Source: UBA10677 sp045532295 (lineage in GTDB: Bacteria; Bacillota; Clostridia; Christensenellales; Pumilibacteraceae). From it: DNA of 64,000 nt. Positions within the stretch are counted from its first letter, which is position 1. Each line of letters opens with the position of its first letter. A program made the translations under genes and the position numbers. Shown here piece by piece: positions 57,040 to 64,000 of this stretch. The notes beneath the pieces are model-generated. The model did no database searches. It had not been told where the DNA came from and was given only the letters and a program-made list of their open reading frames with translations. Where the stretch lies: the NCBI GenBank assembly GCA_045532295.1, contig JAZSFP010000002.1, forward strand, positions 84,135 through 148,134, in the 5' to 3' direction.

Positions 57040-59415
57040 TTAATTAGCGTGAACGGGAGCAACTTCGGTGTTCCAAGCAATCGTGTCGTGCGCTACTTTA
57101 CCGCACTCGCAGTAGTACATTGCGCCCTCGGTTACGTTACCACCAAGGTTGATTTCGTTACCCTCGCCGTTGATTACGAGGTCGCGGCAACCGTAAGAAT
57201 CGCCTTCGAGTTGGATACCGTAAACGACGGTCTTGGAGGAAGTTCCGCCCGCGTTGATGGTATTGTTTTTGAAGTTGATGATCGCCTTATCTAAAAGGGT
57301 TGCGGTAGACGCCTTTGCAGTAAGTTGAACTGCGTAACGGTAGGGGTCGTTGAAAGTGCAGTTTTCAACGGTTACGTTACCGTTTGCGCGGATAGGACGC
57401 TGTCCTGCGCAGTTGAAGGTGCAGTTCTTAACGATAATGGTCGTACCTTCGTTCGTATCCCACCAAGAAGTGATTGCGGTGGAATCAGCAAGGCTCATAT
57501 TGAAGGTTACGCCTTCGCACACTACGGTTTGGTTACCCCAAAGCGCGATTGCGGACTTAGAGGTTTGAGAAATATTAGTGCTATCTTCGATGTTTTCGCT
57601 AACCTTTACGGTAACGCCTTTAAGATTTACGGTACCAGCGGTGCTGGAAGTAGACGCGATTTGTCCGTCGATAACTGCGTTCTCGCTACCGATAATGGTG
57701 ATATTGCTACCGCCGTTAACGGACATAGAGGTTTTATACTCGCCGTCAGCAAGGGTAATGATGATGTTGGAGTTTTCCTCTACTGCTTTCTTAAGAGTGC
57801 TAGCGTTGTTTACGTATTGATAAGCCTGACCGTTAAGGGTAAGTTTACCAGTACCGCTTTGGCTATACGCAGTACCTACGAGACCGTCGTAAGCAAAGCC
57901 ATCGGTAACGGTGGTGTCGCCGTCTACGATCTTAACGCTACCGGTAAAGTTTGCGTTTTCGATAGTAACGGTAGTGCCGTTTTGGTTGTGCCAAGTTCCT
58001 GCGATACCGCCGATTTCGGTTTCGTTAGCGTCGTAGCCGATTACGTTACCGGTGCAGGTTATATTGATAAATTTGTTGCCGTAGTGAGCAATACCAACGA
58101 TACCGCCGATATCAATAGTAGAACCGTAAACGTCGATATTAGAGGTGATATTAGAAACGGTGTGTCCGCCTTCGCCCATAAAGCCTGCAAGACCGCCAAC
58201 GTAAGTACGATATGCCGTGCCGTTCTCAACGGAGTTAGCGTTTACGTAACTGCCTTCGTTAACGTCGATAGTGATGCCGTCTACGTTTGCGTATACGTTC
58301 TTACCGAACGCGCCACCTACGTAAGACATACCGTCTACTTTAACGTTACCTTTTACGGTAATGTTGCTATACTTAGAGGTGTAGGGAGTTCCTGCCACTA
58401 CGCCTACGTCAAGTCTACCCTTAACGATTGCGTTCTCAATGATGAGGTTCTTAACGCTACCACCAGCGGTAAAGCCAAAGAAACCTACGTCGTTTTGTCC
58501 TTCTTTATTGATAAGAAGGTTTCTGATGGTGTAACCGTTACCGTCGAAGTGTCCCATAAAAGGCTGGGACGCGGTTCCGATAGGTTCCCACTCCGACCAG
58601 TCAAGGTCGATAACCTTTTCGGTGCTGGGATTAGCCTCAACGTTTCTTACTGCGGAAGTCTTTGCGCTATTTCTAACGGTAGAAGTTACGCTATCGCCAA
58701 TTTTGATGTACTTACCGCTAAAGGAAGTTCCGTTTGCTACGAGTTTTGCAAGACCTGCGATTTCCTCTTCGCTTTCAAGAATAAAGGGCTTTTCAGCAGT
58801 ACCGTTTTCCTCTGCCGTAGGTTGTTCGAACCAGTTGGTGTCGGCGGGCACTTCTTGAACGGACGCGTTGCCCTGAACTGCCTCAACGATAATCTCTACT
58901 TTTGCGTCGATACCTTGGATAGTTGCATCTTCAGGAAGTTCAACGATTACGCAGAGGTTTTGAACGTCGGCGCCGTCAATAAGATCTTGCCAGCCAAGGT
59001 AAAGTTCAGTGCCGTCAGCGTTCGTTACGCTTGCCTTAAGTTCACCTACCGTACCGTAGAAAAGCGCTTTAGCCTTATACTTAACGTCTACGGTGCTGTT
59101 GTTTTCAATCTTAACGTCTACCTTTACTGCGTCGCCGGGCACGATACCTTGAAGGGTAAGAGTGTTGCCGTCGAGTTTAGCAAAGCCGTTAATGTCGTCG
59201 AAAACGGTGTAGTTGTTCACTGCAGTGGTCCAGTTGGGGTTTTGGAGCGTCTTATACTCAAAACCGTTTACGCTTGCCACTACTTCGACTTTACCAGAGG
59301 ATACTGCGATATTAACGGTGCTCGTACTGGTGAAAAGCGCGAAGGTCGCGCCAGTCATAAGACAAAGACACATTACTATCGAAAGTATGCTTGTAATTAG
59401 TGCTTTCTTCTTCAT
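57040..59415 (-). CDS. SipW-dependent surface protein with beta-helix, paralogue C
   Basis: The 791-aa protein has signal MKKKALITSILSIVMCLCLM and junction TGATFALFTSTSTVNIAVSSG, nearly the same as in paralogue B. The TasA-like domain (about 28-185) has LQGIVPGDAVKVDVKIEN. After a linker, GLUG-type motifs recur (FMGHFDGNGYTIRNLLI, VGFFGFTAGGSVKNLII, YVGGLAGFMGEGGHTVSNI). A later beta-helix section of pectate-lyase type follows (TVNLKGVTVKVSENIEDS, VTVENCTFNDPYRYAVQL). The C-terminus has a CECG pair and no anchor. Its promoter spacer has no homopolymer, so it may be the constant member of the family. The long antisense frame over it is not a gene. Confidence 0.87.
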   Translation of the reverse strand: MKKKALITSILSIVMCLCLMTGATFALFTSTSTVNIAVSSGKVEVVASVNGFEYKTLQNPNWTTAVNNYTVFDDINGFAKLDGNTLTLQGIVPGDAVKVDVKIENNSTVDVKYKAKALFYGTVGELKASVTNADGTELYLGWQDLIDGADVQNLCVIVELPEDATIQGIDAKVEIIVEAVQGNASVQEVPADTNWFEQPTAEENGTAEKPFILESEEEIAGLAKLVANGTSFSGKYIKIGDSVTSTVRNSAKTSAVRNVEANPSTEKVIDLDWSEWEPIGTASQPFMGHFDGNGYTIRNLLINKEGQNDVGFFGFTAGGSVKNLIIENAIVKGRLDVGVVAGTPYTSKYSNITVKGNVKVDGMSYVGGAFGKNVYANVDGITIDVNEGSYVNANSVENGTAYRTYVGGLAGFMGEGGHTVSNITSNIDVYGSTIDIGGIVGIAHYGNKFINITCTGNVIGYDANETEIGGIAGTWHNQNGTTVTIENANFTGSVKIVDGDTTVTDGFAYDGLVGTAYSQSGTGKLTLNGQAYQYVNNASTLKKAVEENSNIIITLADGEYKTSMSVNGGSNITIIGSENAVIDGQIASTSSTAGTVNLKGVTVKVSENIEDSTNISQTSKSAIALWGNQTVVCEGVTFNMSLADSTAITSWWDTNEGTTIIVKNCTFNCAGQRPIRANGNVTVENCTFNDPYRYAVQLTAKASTATLLDKAIINFKNNTINAGGTSSKTVVYGIQLEGDSYGCRDLVINGEGNEINLGGNVTEGAMYYCECGKVAHDTIAWNTEVAPVHAN

Positions 59416-59428
59416 TTCTTCTCCTTTT

Positions 59429-59469
59429 CTTTGCGTGGCTGAATTTTATAGTAATATAATCGCGCAAAG
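59429..59469 (-). other. 5' leader hairpin of paralogue C
   Basis: CTTTGCG (59429-59435) and CGCAAAG (59463-59469) repeat the leader hairpin of paralogue A at the same distance from the start codon. Confidence 0.6.
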
Positions 59470-59480
59470 CAACGCCACAT

Positions 59481-59510
59481 ATTATACCTCTCTTTGCGAT
59501 TTTTTGTCAA
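59481..59510 (-). promoter_or_regulatory. Promoter of paralogue C, no homopolymer
   Basis: In the leftward direction TTGACA (59505-59510) and TATAAT (59481-59486) are 18 bp apart. The spacer ends AAAGAGAGG where A and B have a G run. Confidence 0.8.
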
Positions 59511-59558
59511 GTATTTTTAGTATATTTTTGTAAATTATTTTTTGTAAATTTTAATCAA

Positions 59559-59587
59559 AAAACGCCCGTTACGAGAACGAGCGTTTT
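59559..59587 (-). terminator. Terminator of the sigA-luxS operon
   Basis: AAAACGCCCGTT pairs with AACGAGCGTTTT (one mismatch) around a 5-base loop, with six T in the leftward direction. It lies 30 bases beyond the luxS stop. Confidence 0.85.
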
Positions 59588-59617
59588 CCTTATTTAATAT
59601 GCGCGTATGCGCGCGCG

Positions 59618-60067
59618 TTAGTATTTAAAGGTATTGACTTTTGCATTTAGAATTTTAAGGTAGCGTTTACTTTCCGCTTTGGCTAAGTCGATAGAAAGGT
59701 TTTTATAGTTTCCGCACTCGATGGCTGACGCTCCAAACACTTCTCCGTCGTGGTTGATTATCTTTTCGAGCGTTTCTTTTACTACTCTTTCTACTATTTT
59801 ATTATCGGCGTTTCTTACGAGCAAATAAAAGCCCGTTTGACAGCCCATAGGACCAAAATAGAGAATATCGTTCTTAATCTCGCTATTACGGATATAGGTT
59901 GCGAACATATGCTCGAGAGAGTGCATAGTTGCGTTATCCATAAGTTCGTCCGTATTAGGCTTACGCGTACGGAGGTCGTAGGTGGTAATATCGCCGTCGA
60001 TACGCGAAAGGTATATTCCTTCGCTAAGTTTATTGTGGTCTATCTTAAAACTTTCAATTTTATCCAT
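59618..60067 (-). CDS. luxS: S-ribosylhomocysteine lyase
   Basis: LuxS splits S-ribosylhomocysteine to homocysteine and the AI-2 precursor DPD. The 149-aa protein has the metal site HSLEH (His49, His53), Cys76 in GPMGCQTGFYL, the third metal ligand Cys118 in AIECGNY, and the usual beta-rich N-terminus. It is at the short end of the usual 150-170 aa. It closes a seven-gene leftward run from sigA, six bases after an amidohydrolase-like gene. No SAH nucleosidase (pfs) gene is in the window, although LuxS needs its product. Confidence 0.95.
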   Translation of the reverse strand: MDKIESFKIDHNKLSEGIYLSRIDGDITTYDLRTRKPNTDELMDNATMHSLEHMFATYIRNSEIKNDILYFGPMGCQTGFYLLVRNADNKIVERVVKETLEKIINHDGEVFGASAIECGNYKNLSIDLAKAESKRYLKILNAKVNTFKY

Positions 60068-60073
60068 AGTTTT

Positions 60074-60748
60074 CTACCTAAATATTTTTTCGTGTGCGTT
60101 CTTTGGGTTTAGCCCGATAAGTTTTGCCAACTTTTCCGCCGTTAGTTTTCGCTCGCGCATATCGCTGTTTACGCCTAAGAGTAACGCTCTTGCCTCTTGG
60201 ATCATATCTCCGCTTTTATTAAAAGCGCAATCTCCACTGCCGAGCGATACTTCCACTTTACCCTCGAGCGCGCAAAAGTGGGGCGTACCGTAGCCGTAGC
60301 CCATTGACGAGGTGGGACATAAAATTAAGGGCGTGCCCGTTTGCGCCATAAGGTCGATATCGTCGCGGTCAAGGTGTACTCCGCCCACTACCGTAGCGCA
60401 GTCTAATAATCCTATTTTGTGGAGGTACTGTATGGGGGAAAGTTTAGTTAGCGAAAAGCATTTTCCTATCTCGTTTAACGAGTACGAGCAAGGGACTATT
60501 ACTTTGCTTAGCCCCGATAACGCTTTATCCAAAACCGCGTCCACTATTTCGTCGTCGTAAAGCGAGGAAAGATACAGATTTTCGTACTCGCAATCCTCTA
60601 TTTTTTCCACGATTTTAAATACCGTTACGCTTTTTTCGTTACAAAACAACTGTGGAAAACGAGTGGCGACGGTTATTCGTTCCGCGCCACTTGCTCTACT
60701 CTTTTTAAGTATTTCTATATCGTCGGTTAGTAAAAATGCGTTTATCAT
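60074..60748 (-). CDS. Degenerate amidohydrolase, SAH/MTA-deaminase-like
   Basis: The 224-aa protein resembles the C-terminal half of S-adenosylhomocysteine/5'-methylthioadenosine deaminases (usual length about 430). Landmarks are LSPIQYLHKIGLLD, GGVHLDRDDIDLMAQTGTPLILCP (His at about 125) and LGSGDCAFNKSGDMIQEARALLLG (the equivalent of the GTD Asp at about 173). The N-terminal HxH metal pair is missing, and the central His of HVAE appears replaced (IVPCSYSLNE), so it may not bind metal normally. It overlaps galU by 4 bases and stops six bases before luxS. Placement next to luxS, whose pathway starts from SAH, suggests a related role. Ordinary catalysis is doubtful. Confidence 0.65.
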   Translation of the reverse strand: MINAFLLTDDIEILKKSRASGAERITVATRFPQLFCNEKSVTVFKIVEKIEDCEYENLYLSSLYDDEIVDAVLDKALSGLSKVIVPCSYSLNEIGKCFSLTKLSPIQYLHKIGLLDCATVVGGVHLDRDDIDLMAQTGTPLILCPTSSMGYGYGTPHFCALEGKVEVSLGSGDCAFNKSGDMIQEARALLLGVNSDMRERKLTAEKLAKLIGLNPKNAHEKIFR

Positions 60749-61614
60749 AAGTTCTTTACAAAGTCTTTAAGATAGGTCTTAAAGCGCTCGCCGTACTCGG
60801 CGTTTTTAAGAGAGAGTTCCACCGTTGCTATAAGCGAACCAAGTTTGTCGCCCATATCGTATCTTTTGCCTTCGAACTCGTAGGCGTACACTCCACTCTT
60901 TGAACACATATCGTTGAGCGAGTCGGTAAGTTGCAATTCTCCGCCCTTGCCCGGTTTAGTGTTTCTAATAGCCTCGTACACGTTTTTGTCAAGCGCGTAT
61001 CTTCCAAGGCTGGTTAAACGCGAAGGGATTTCCGAAAGCGCGGGCTTTTCTACGATACCCTCGCATTTGTGCGCTCTACCGTCGCTCTCGCTTATCTTGG
61101 CTACGCCGTACTTGACGATATCGTCGGTAAGCACTTTTTGTACGCCTAAAATGGACGCGCCGTACTTTTCGTAGGCGTTTGCAAGTTGGCTCATAACGGG
61201 AGGCTCGCCAAGAATTAAGTCGTCGCCCCAAGCAAGACAGAAAGGCTCGTCGCCCGTGAACTTCTCCGCTTGGAGTACCGCGTCTGCGCTACCCTTTGGC
61301 GTGGGTTGATACGCAAAAGTTATGTTTGCTCTTGAATAGATTTTCTTTAAAATTTCAAGATACTCCGTTTTACCAGCCGAGAGAAGTTTGTCTTCCAGTT
61401 CGTTTGAAGGCGTAAAGTAGTTCTTTATCATCTCTTTTTGAGAGTTGATTACGATCAAAATATCAGTTATTCCGCTTTCAATCGCCTCGTCTACTATATA
61501 ACTTAAAACGGGTGTATCCACGATAGGTAGTATTTCTTTGGGTACTGCTTTGGTTATGGGCAAAAACCTCGTGCCCATTCCTCCGCAAGGGATTACCGCT
61601 TTGGTTATTTTCAT
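60745..61614 (-). CDS. galU: UTP-glucose-1-phosphate uridylyltransferase
   Basis: GalU makes UDP-glucose for wall polymers and glycolipids. The 289-aa protein has the nucleotide-binding loop IPCGGMGTRFLPITKAVPKE, the LPIVDTPVLSYIVDEAIESGI segment, the LAWGDDLIL region and EKPALSEIPSRLTSLGRY. Length fits (about 290). It lies 10 bases after the zinc ribbon gene with an AAGGAG site and overlaps the next gene, so it belongs to the sigA operon. Confidence 0.95.
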   Translation of the reverse strand: MKITKAVIPCGGMGTRFLPITKAVPKEILPIVDTPVLSYIVDEAIESGITDILIVINSQKEMIKNYFTPSNELEDKLLSAGKTEYLEILKKIYSRANITFAYQPTPKGSADAVLQAEKFTGDEPFCLAWGDDLILGEPPVMSQLANAYEKYGASILGVQKVLTDDIVKYGVAKISESDGRAHKCEGIVEKPALSEIPSRLTSLGRYALDKNVYEAIRNTKPGKGGELQLTDSLNDMCSKSGVYAYEFEGKRYDMGDKLGSLIATVELSLKNAEYGERFKTYLKDFVKNL

Positions 61615-61624
61615 CGCGCTCTCC

Positions 61625-62335
61625 TTATTTTTTGTAGATTATTCTATGACAGTTCTCGCACGAAACGTAGCCGTTTGCGACGAACTCGGCGTTGGTCGTT
61701 TGCGATTGTCCCATACCGCAAATGCATACGGGCTTTTTGTCGTCGCCCATATTAGCCACGAAGGGCGGACGGACGTTGATTGCTATTAGCCTATCGTATA
61801 GTTCTAATAGTTCCGTCTCAACCTTTGCGCGTAGGGCGTCGCTCTCTTTTGTAGCCTCCTCAAGTTTTGCGCCGTTCTCCTGTTTATATTTATTATACGA
61901 TGCGTAATGCTCGTCGTACTTCGCTTTCGCGTCCTTTCCAACCATTTGCGCCTTTTTGTATTCGCTGAGCACCTTTTCAGCGTCCGCTTTAAGACTTTTA
62001 AGTTTAGCGTCAAGTTCCGCTAAAACGGTTTTGCACTCCTCTAAAGCGGAGCAAAGATTTTTCTCTTCTTCTTCGGAAAGAGCGGTTGCGCTTAACTTTT
62101 CGCAAAGTTCTTCCGCCTCTTTGCTCTTCTTCTCTAAAAGCGTTTCCGCGCCGTTGTACTCCGCCATTATTTTTGCGGAGAAAGCCTCGCATTTTGCCGC
62201 GTGCTGACGAGCGGATTTAAATCTCTCCTCGTGCTCTTTTGCTTTCGCGTAGTCGGGGTGTTTGCGGATTTCGTCGTGAATTTTCTTTCTTGCGCCGTCC
62301 GCTTTTTGATAGTTGATTACGTTCGTAAAGTCCAT
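61625..62335 (-). CDS. Coiled-coil and zinc-ribbon protein (COG1579-like)
   Basis: The 236-aa protein is a long helical hairpin (about residues 1-180) rich in Glu, Lys and Ala. A C-terminal C4 zinc ribbon carries CICG and CENC pairs (VCICGMGQ and SCENCHRIIYK). This layout matches the COG1579 group, which commonly follows the nif3-like gene in Bacillota; the group is linked to RNA or DNA binding, and its role is not settled. It lies 29 bases after nif3 and 10 before galU. No change of codon use is seen relative to neighbours. Confidence 0.85.
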   Translation of the reverse strand: MDFTNVINYQKADGARKKIHDEIRKHPDYAKAKEHEERFKSARQHAAKCEAFSAKIMAEYNGAETLLEKKSKEAEELCEKLSATALSEEEEKNLCSALEECKTVLAELDAKLKSLKADAEKVLSEYKKAQMVGKDAKAKYDEHYASYNKYKQENGAKLEEATKESDALRAKVETELLELYDRLIAINVRPPFVANMGDDKKPVCICGMGQSQTTNAEFVANGYVSCENCHRIIYKK

Positions 62336-62364
62336 TTTATTTTCCTCCGATAAAACGTCATTTT

Positions 62365-63171
62365 TTAAAATCTGGGATTTAAGTCTTTTTCCGATTGAAT
62401 AAACTCAACCGAAAGTTCCATTTCCTCCGCCTCGGTGGTGAGGATATGCGTAAAGTTTCCTATGTAGCAATGCTCCATCGTGTAGTGTTGAGGTTCGATG
62501 AGCGTTATGCCGTTCTCTTTTGCGTAGACTGCGACGTGGTGTTTTACGTCAGCGGTGATTAGACAGTCCGCGCCCACTCTTAGCGCCCAGTCGATATACT
62601 TAGTATCACCACCGCCTGCGCCGTTAATAACCGCTACCCTTGAAACGAAGTCGTACGGCTCGCCTATTACTCTAACGTAGGGGTCGGAGAGCAGTTTTTC
62701 AACTTCCGCTTTAAGCACGGTTACGTACATTTTTTCGTCAAGGTTGCCCACTCTTCCAAAGCCTTCGCGCTCGGATATATAGGGGTCGAGGGGTTTTACT
62801 TCCTCAAGGCGAAGTAAAGTTGCAAGATAATCGTTTATTCCGCCAGCGGTAAAGTCGAGCGAGGTGTGAGAGGCGTAAATTGATATGCCGTTCTCTATCG
62901 CCGTGATTATCTTTCGCCCAAGCGAAGTTTCGTCCGTTACTCTGTTAGTGGGCATAAAAAGCATAGGATGATGGGCGATTATCATTTGCGTTTCCTTTTC
63001 AATCGCCTCGGATAGCACCTCTTCCGTTACGTCAAGGCACACTAATACTTTTTCTACTTCCGTTTCAGTTTTGCCAACGATAAGCCCGGTGTTATCGTAG
63101 TCGTCGGGAATAACGTTGACTTCAGGCGCAATCGCGTTCACGAGGCGCACTATATCCTTTACTCTTGCCAT
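62365..63171 (-). CDS. Nif3-like dinuclear metal-centre protein (YqfO type)
   Basis: The 268-aa protein has the family motifs IIAHHPMLFMP (metal site), YASHTSLDFTAGGIN (metal site), VAVINGAGGGDTKY and ADVKHHV. Nif3 proteins form hexamers with two metals per active site. The family has been annotated as GTP cyclohydrolase type 2, but the true reaction is uncertain. This is the short form without the central PII-like insert. It overlaps the end of trmK by 13 bases. Confidence 0.92.
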   Translation of the reverse strand: MARVKDIVRLVNAIAPEVNVIPDDYDNTGLIVGKTETEVEKVLVCLDVTEEVLSEAIEKETQMIIAHHPMLFMPTNRVTDETSLGRKIITAIENGISIYASHTSLDFTAGGINDYLATLLRLEEVKPLDPYISEREGFGRVGNLDEKMYVTVLKAEVEKLLSDPYVRVIGEPYDFVSRVAVINGAGGGDTKYIDWALRVGADCLITADVKHHVAVYAKENGITLIEPQHYTMEHCYIGNFTHILTTEAEEMELSVEFIQSEKDLNPRF

Positions 63172-63782
63172 ATCAAAACCTCCTTGATTTCGGATAGGCG
63201 TTTTTCGTTTTTGGGCGTTCGTTTATAGCCCTCAACCTTGGCTTTCTCTTGCTTTAGATAGCGCAAAAGGTGGGGGTTTTTGCGTTTGTAAAATGCTCCG
63301 TAGGTAAGGGCGAGGTCGTCCAACTCTTCGCTTTCGCCCTCTTCTGCGCGTATGATTTCGTAGAACTTGTCGCGGTCGAAAACGCACTCGTCCTCTACTA
63401 TTTTATAGCCGTTCGTAGTAAGGTATTCCCTCAGTTCTTTAGCGTTGTGTTGCGCGCCTAAAACGAGGTCGGGACGATAGTCTATTCGGCTTAAAATGTC
63501 GATAATAAGTCTTCCGCCCATACCCGATATTACCGCTTGCGTTACGCGTTCGTCGTAGGCGTCAAAGCCGTTCGATAGGAGCGTTTTAGCGTTTTTACAG
63601 TCCTTTAGTAATTCCTGCGCTTTTTTGAGCGAGCCTTCGCTTATATCCGAGGCTATTACTCTGCCACCGCAGTTTTTAGACGCATACAGCGAAACGAACC
63701 CGTGGTCGCAACCTATGTCTGCCGTTAGTGGCGAGGGGCGGAGCATTTTGCATATTACTTCTAATCGCGCGCTATCCATCAA
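63159..63782 (-). CDS. trmK: tRNA (adenine(22)-N1)-methyltransferase TrmK
   Basis: TrmK methylates A22 of tRNA with S-adenosylmethionine. The 207-aa protein starts MMDSARLEVICKMLRPSPLTADIGCDHGFVSLYAS with the SAM-binding loop ADIGCDHG, then VIASDISEGSLKKA and QAVISGMGGRLIIDIL. The order sigA-trmK-nif3 is standard in Bacillota. It overlaps the sigA stop by 4 bases (ATGA). Confidence 0.95.
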   Translation of the reverse strand: MMDSARLEVICKMLRPSPLTADIGCDHGFVSLYASKNCGGRVIASDISEGSLKKAQELLKDCKNAKTLLSNGFDAYDERVTQAVISGMGGRLIIDILSRIDYRPDLVLGAQHNAKELREYLTTNGYKIVEDECVFDRDKFYEIIRAEEGESEELDDLALTYGAFYKRKNPHLLRYLKQEKAKVEGYKRTPKNEKRLSEIKEVLIWQE

Positions 63783-64000
63783 CCGTCAATAAAGTCCTTG
63801 AGTTTTTTACTTCTTTGGGGATGACGGAGTTTACGGAGAGCCTTTGCCTCGATTTGACGAATACGCTCACGCGTTACGTTAAATTCGGTACCAACCTCTT
63901 CAAGAGTATGACATCTTCCGTCCTTAAGACCAAAACGCAAACGAATAACCGCCTCTTCACGAGGAGAAAGCGTACGCAATACTGCGTCAATATCTTCATT
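63779..64000 (-). CDS. rpoD: RNA polymerase primary sigma factor, C-terminus (partial)
   Basis: The frame enters from beyond the window edge and encodes the last 73 residues of a sigma-70 factor: NEDIDAVLRTLSPREEAVIRLR and the region 4.2 helix-turn-helix TLEEVGTEFNVTRERIRQIEAKALRKLRHP. The second helix sequence TRERIRQIEAKALRKL matches the vegetative sigma group that reads the TTGACA -35 box, in keeping with the promoters found here. The rest of the gene is outside the window. Confidence 0.95.
   Translation of the reverse strand, partial: NEDIDAVLRTLSPREEAVIRLRFGLKDGRCHTLEEVGTEFNVTRERIRQIEAKALRKLRHPQRSKKLKDFIDG

Noticed and set aside
57325..59400. Open frame of 691 codons on the plus strand over paralogue C
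   Set aside because: It lies wholly antisense to a gene with signal peptide, promoter, terminator and paralogues. Its translation has no domain sense. It reflects codon bias in the true gene.
63779..63979. Complete 66-aa protein starting at 63979
   Set aside because: The frame is the C-terminus of the primary sigma factor and continues past the window edge. The apparent start is an internal TTG.

Overview
The window reads as chromosome of an anaerobic, probably gut-dwelling member of the Bacillota, most likely an uncultured Clostridia. The grounds are the sigA-trmK-nif3-zinc ribbon gene order at the right end, SpoVG, a SipW-type signal peptidase, meso-diaminopimelate dehydrogenase, many lipoproteins, sharp TTGACA/TATAAT promoters with 17-bp spacers, and AGGAG ribosome-binding sites. 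No tRNA, rRNA, prophage, insertion sequence or CRISPR array was seen. The genus cannot be named from the sequence alone.

Layout. 1-7.4 kb: housekeeping and stress genes (ferritin-like protein, MscL, quinone oxidoreductase, cyclase-family hydrolase, MmcQ/YjbR, a cytoplasmic DUF4091 protein, AlkD-like protein). 7.4-16.5 kb: a complete hexuronate route. A GH2 glycosidase and a GPH symporter diverge from one control region, and uxaC-uxuA-mannonate oxidoreductase-eda-kdgK lie next to them. 16.6-18.7 kb: sugar acetyltransferase, spoVG and an unrecognised 242-aa protein. 18.7-19.1 kb: a gene-free stretch with two identical 94-bp repeats around a structured element. 19.1-25.9 kb: oxidoreductase, RtcB, a small redox operon (Dabb protein, ferredoxin-thioredoxin reductase-like protein, thioredoxin, sialate esterase), GH3 and an esterase. 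25.9-44.6 kb: a glycan-uptake locus with an AraC regulator, two ABC permeases, a solute-binding lipoprotein and four further large lipoproteins, one of 2148 residues with six repeated sandwich units. 44.6-48.8 kb: Ddh, ribulokinase and a sialidase-fold protein.

48.9-59.5 kb holds the most striking system, a SipW-dependent surface-protein locus. One operon encodes a membrane-anchored TasA-like protein, a SipW-type signal peptidase, a proline-rich membrane protein and a small SipW substrate. Upstream of it lie three large paralogues, each with a SipW-type signal, a TasA/camelysin-like domain and a beta-helix. In two of the three, the spacer between -35 and -10 is largely a run of G (9 and 10 bases). 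This is the classic design for phase-variable transcription by slipped-strand mispairing; the third paralogue has a non-repetitive spacer. The cassettes share a -35-proximal motif, and the second and third share a terminator and intergenic repeats.

59.6-64 kb: the sigA operon, running sigA, trmK, nif3, zinc ribbon, galU, a degenerate amidohydrolase and luxS.

Other points of note: the KDG kinase has His where the PfkB catalytic Asp belongs, a shortened SAH-deaminase-like protein sits directly before luxS, and the ABC locus has no ATPase gene.
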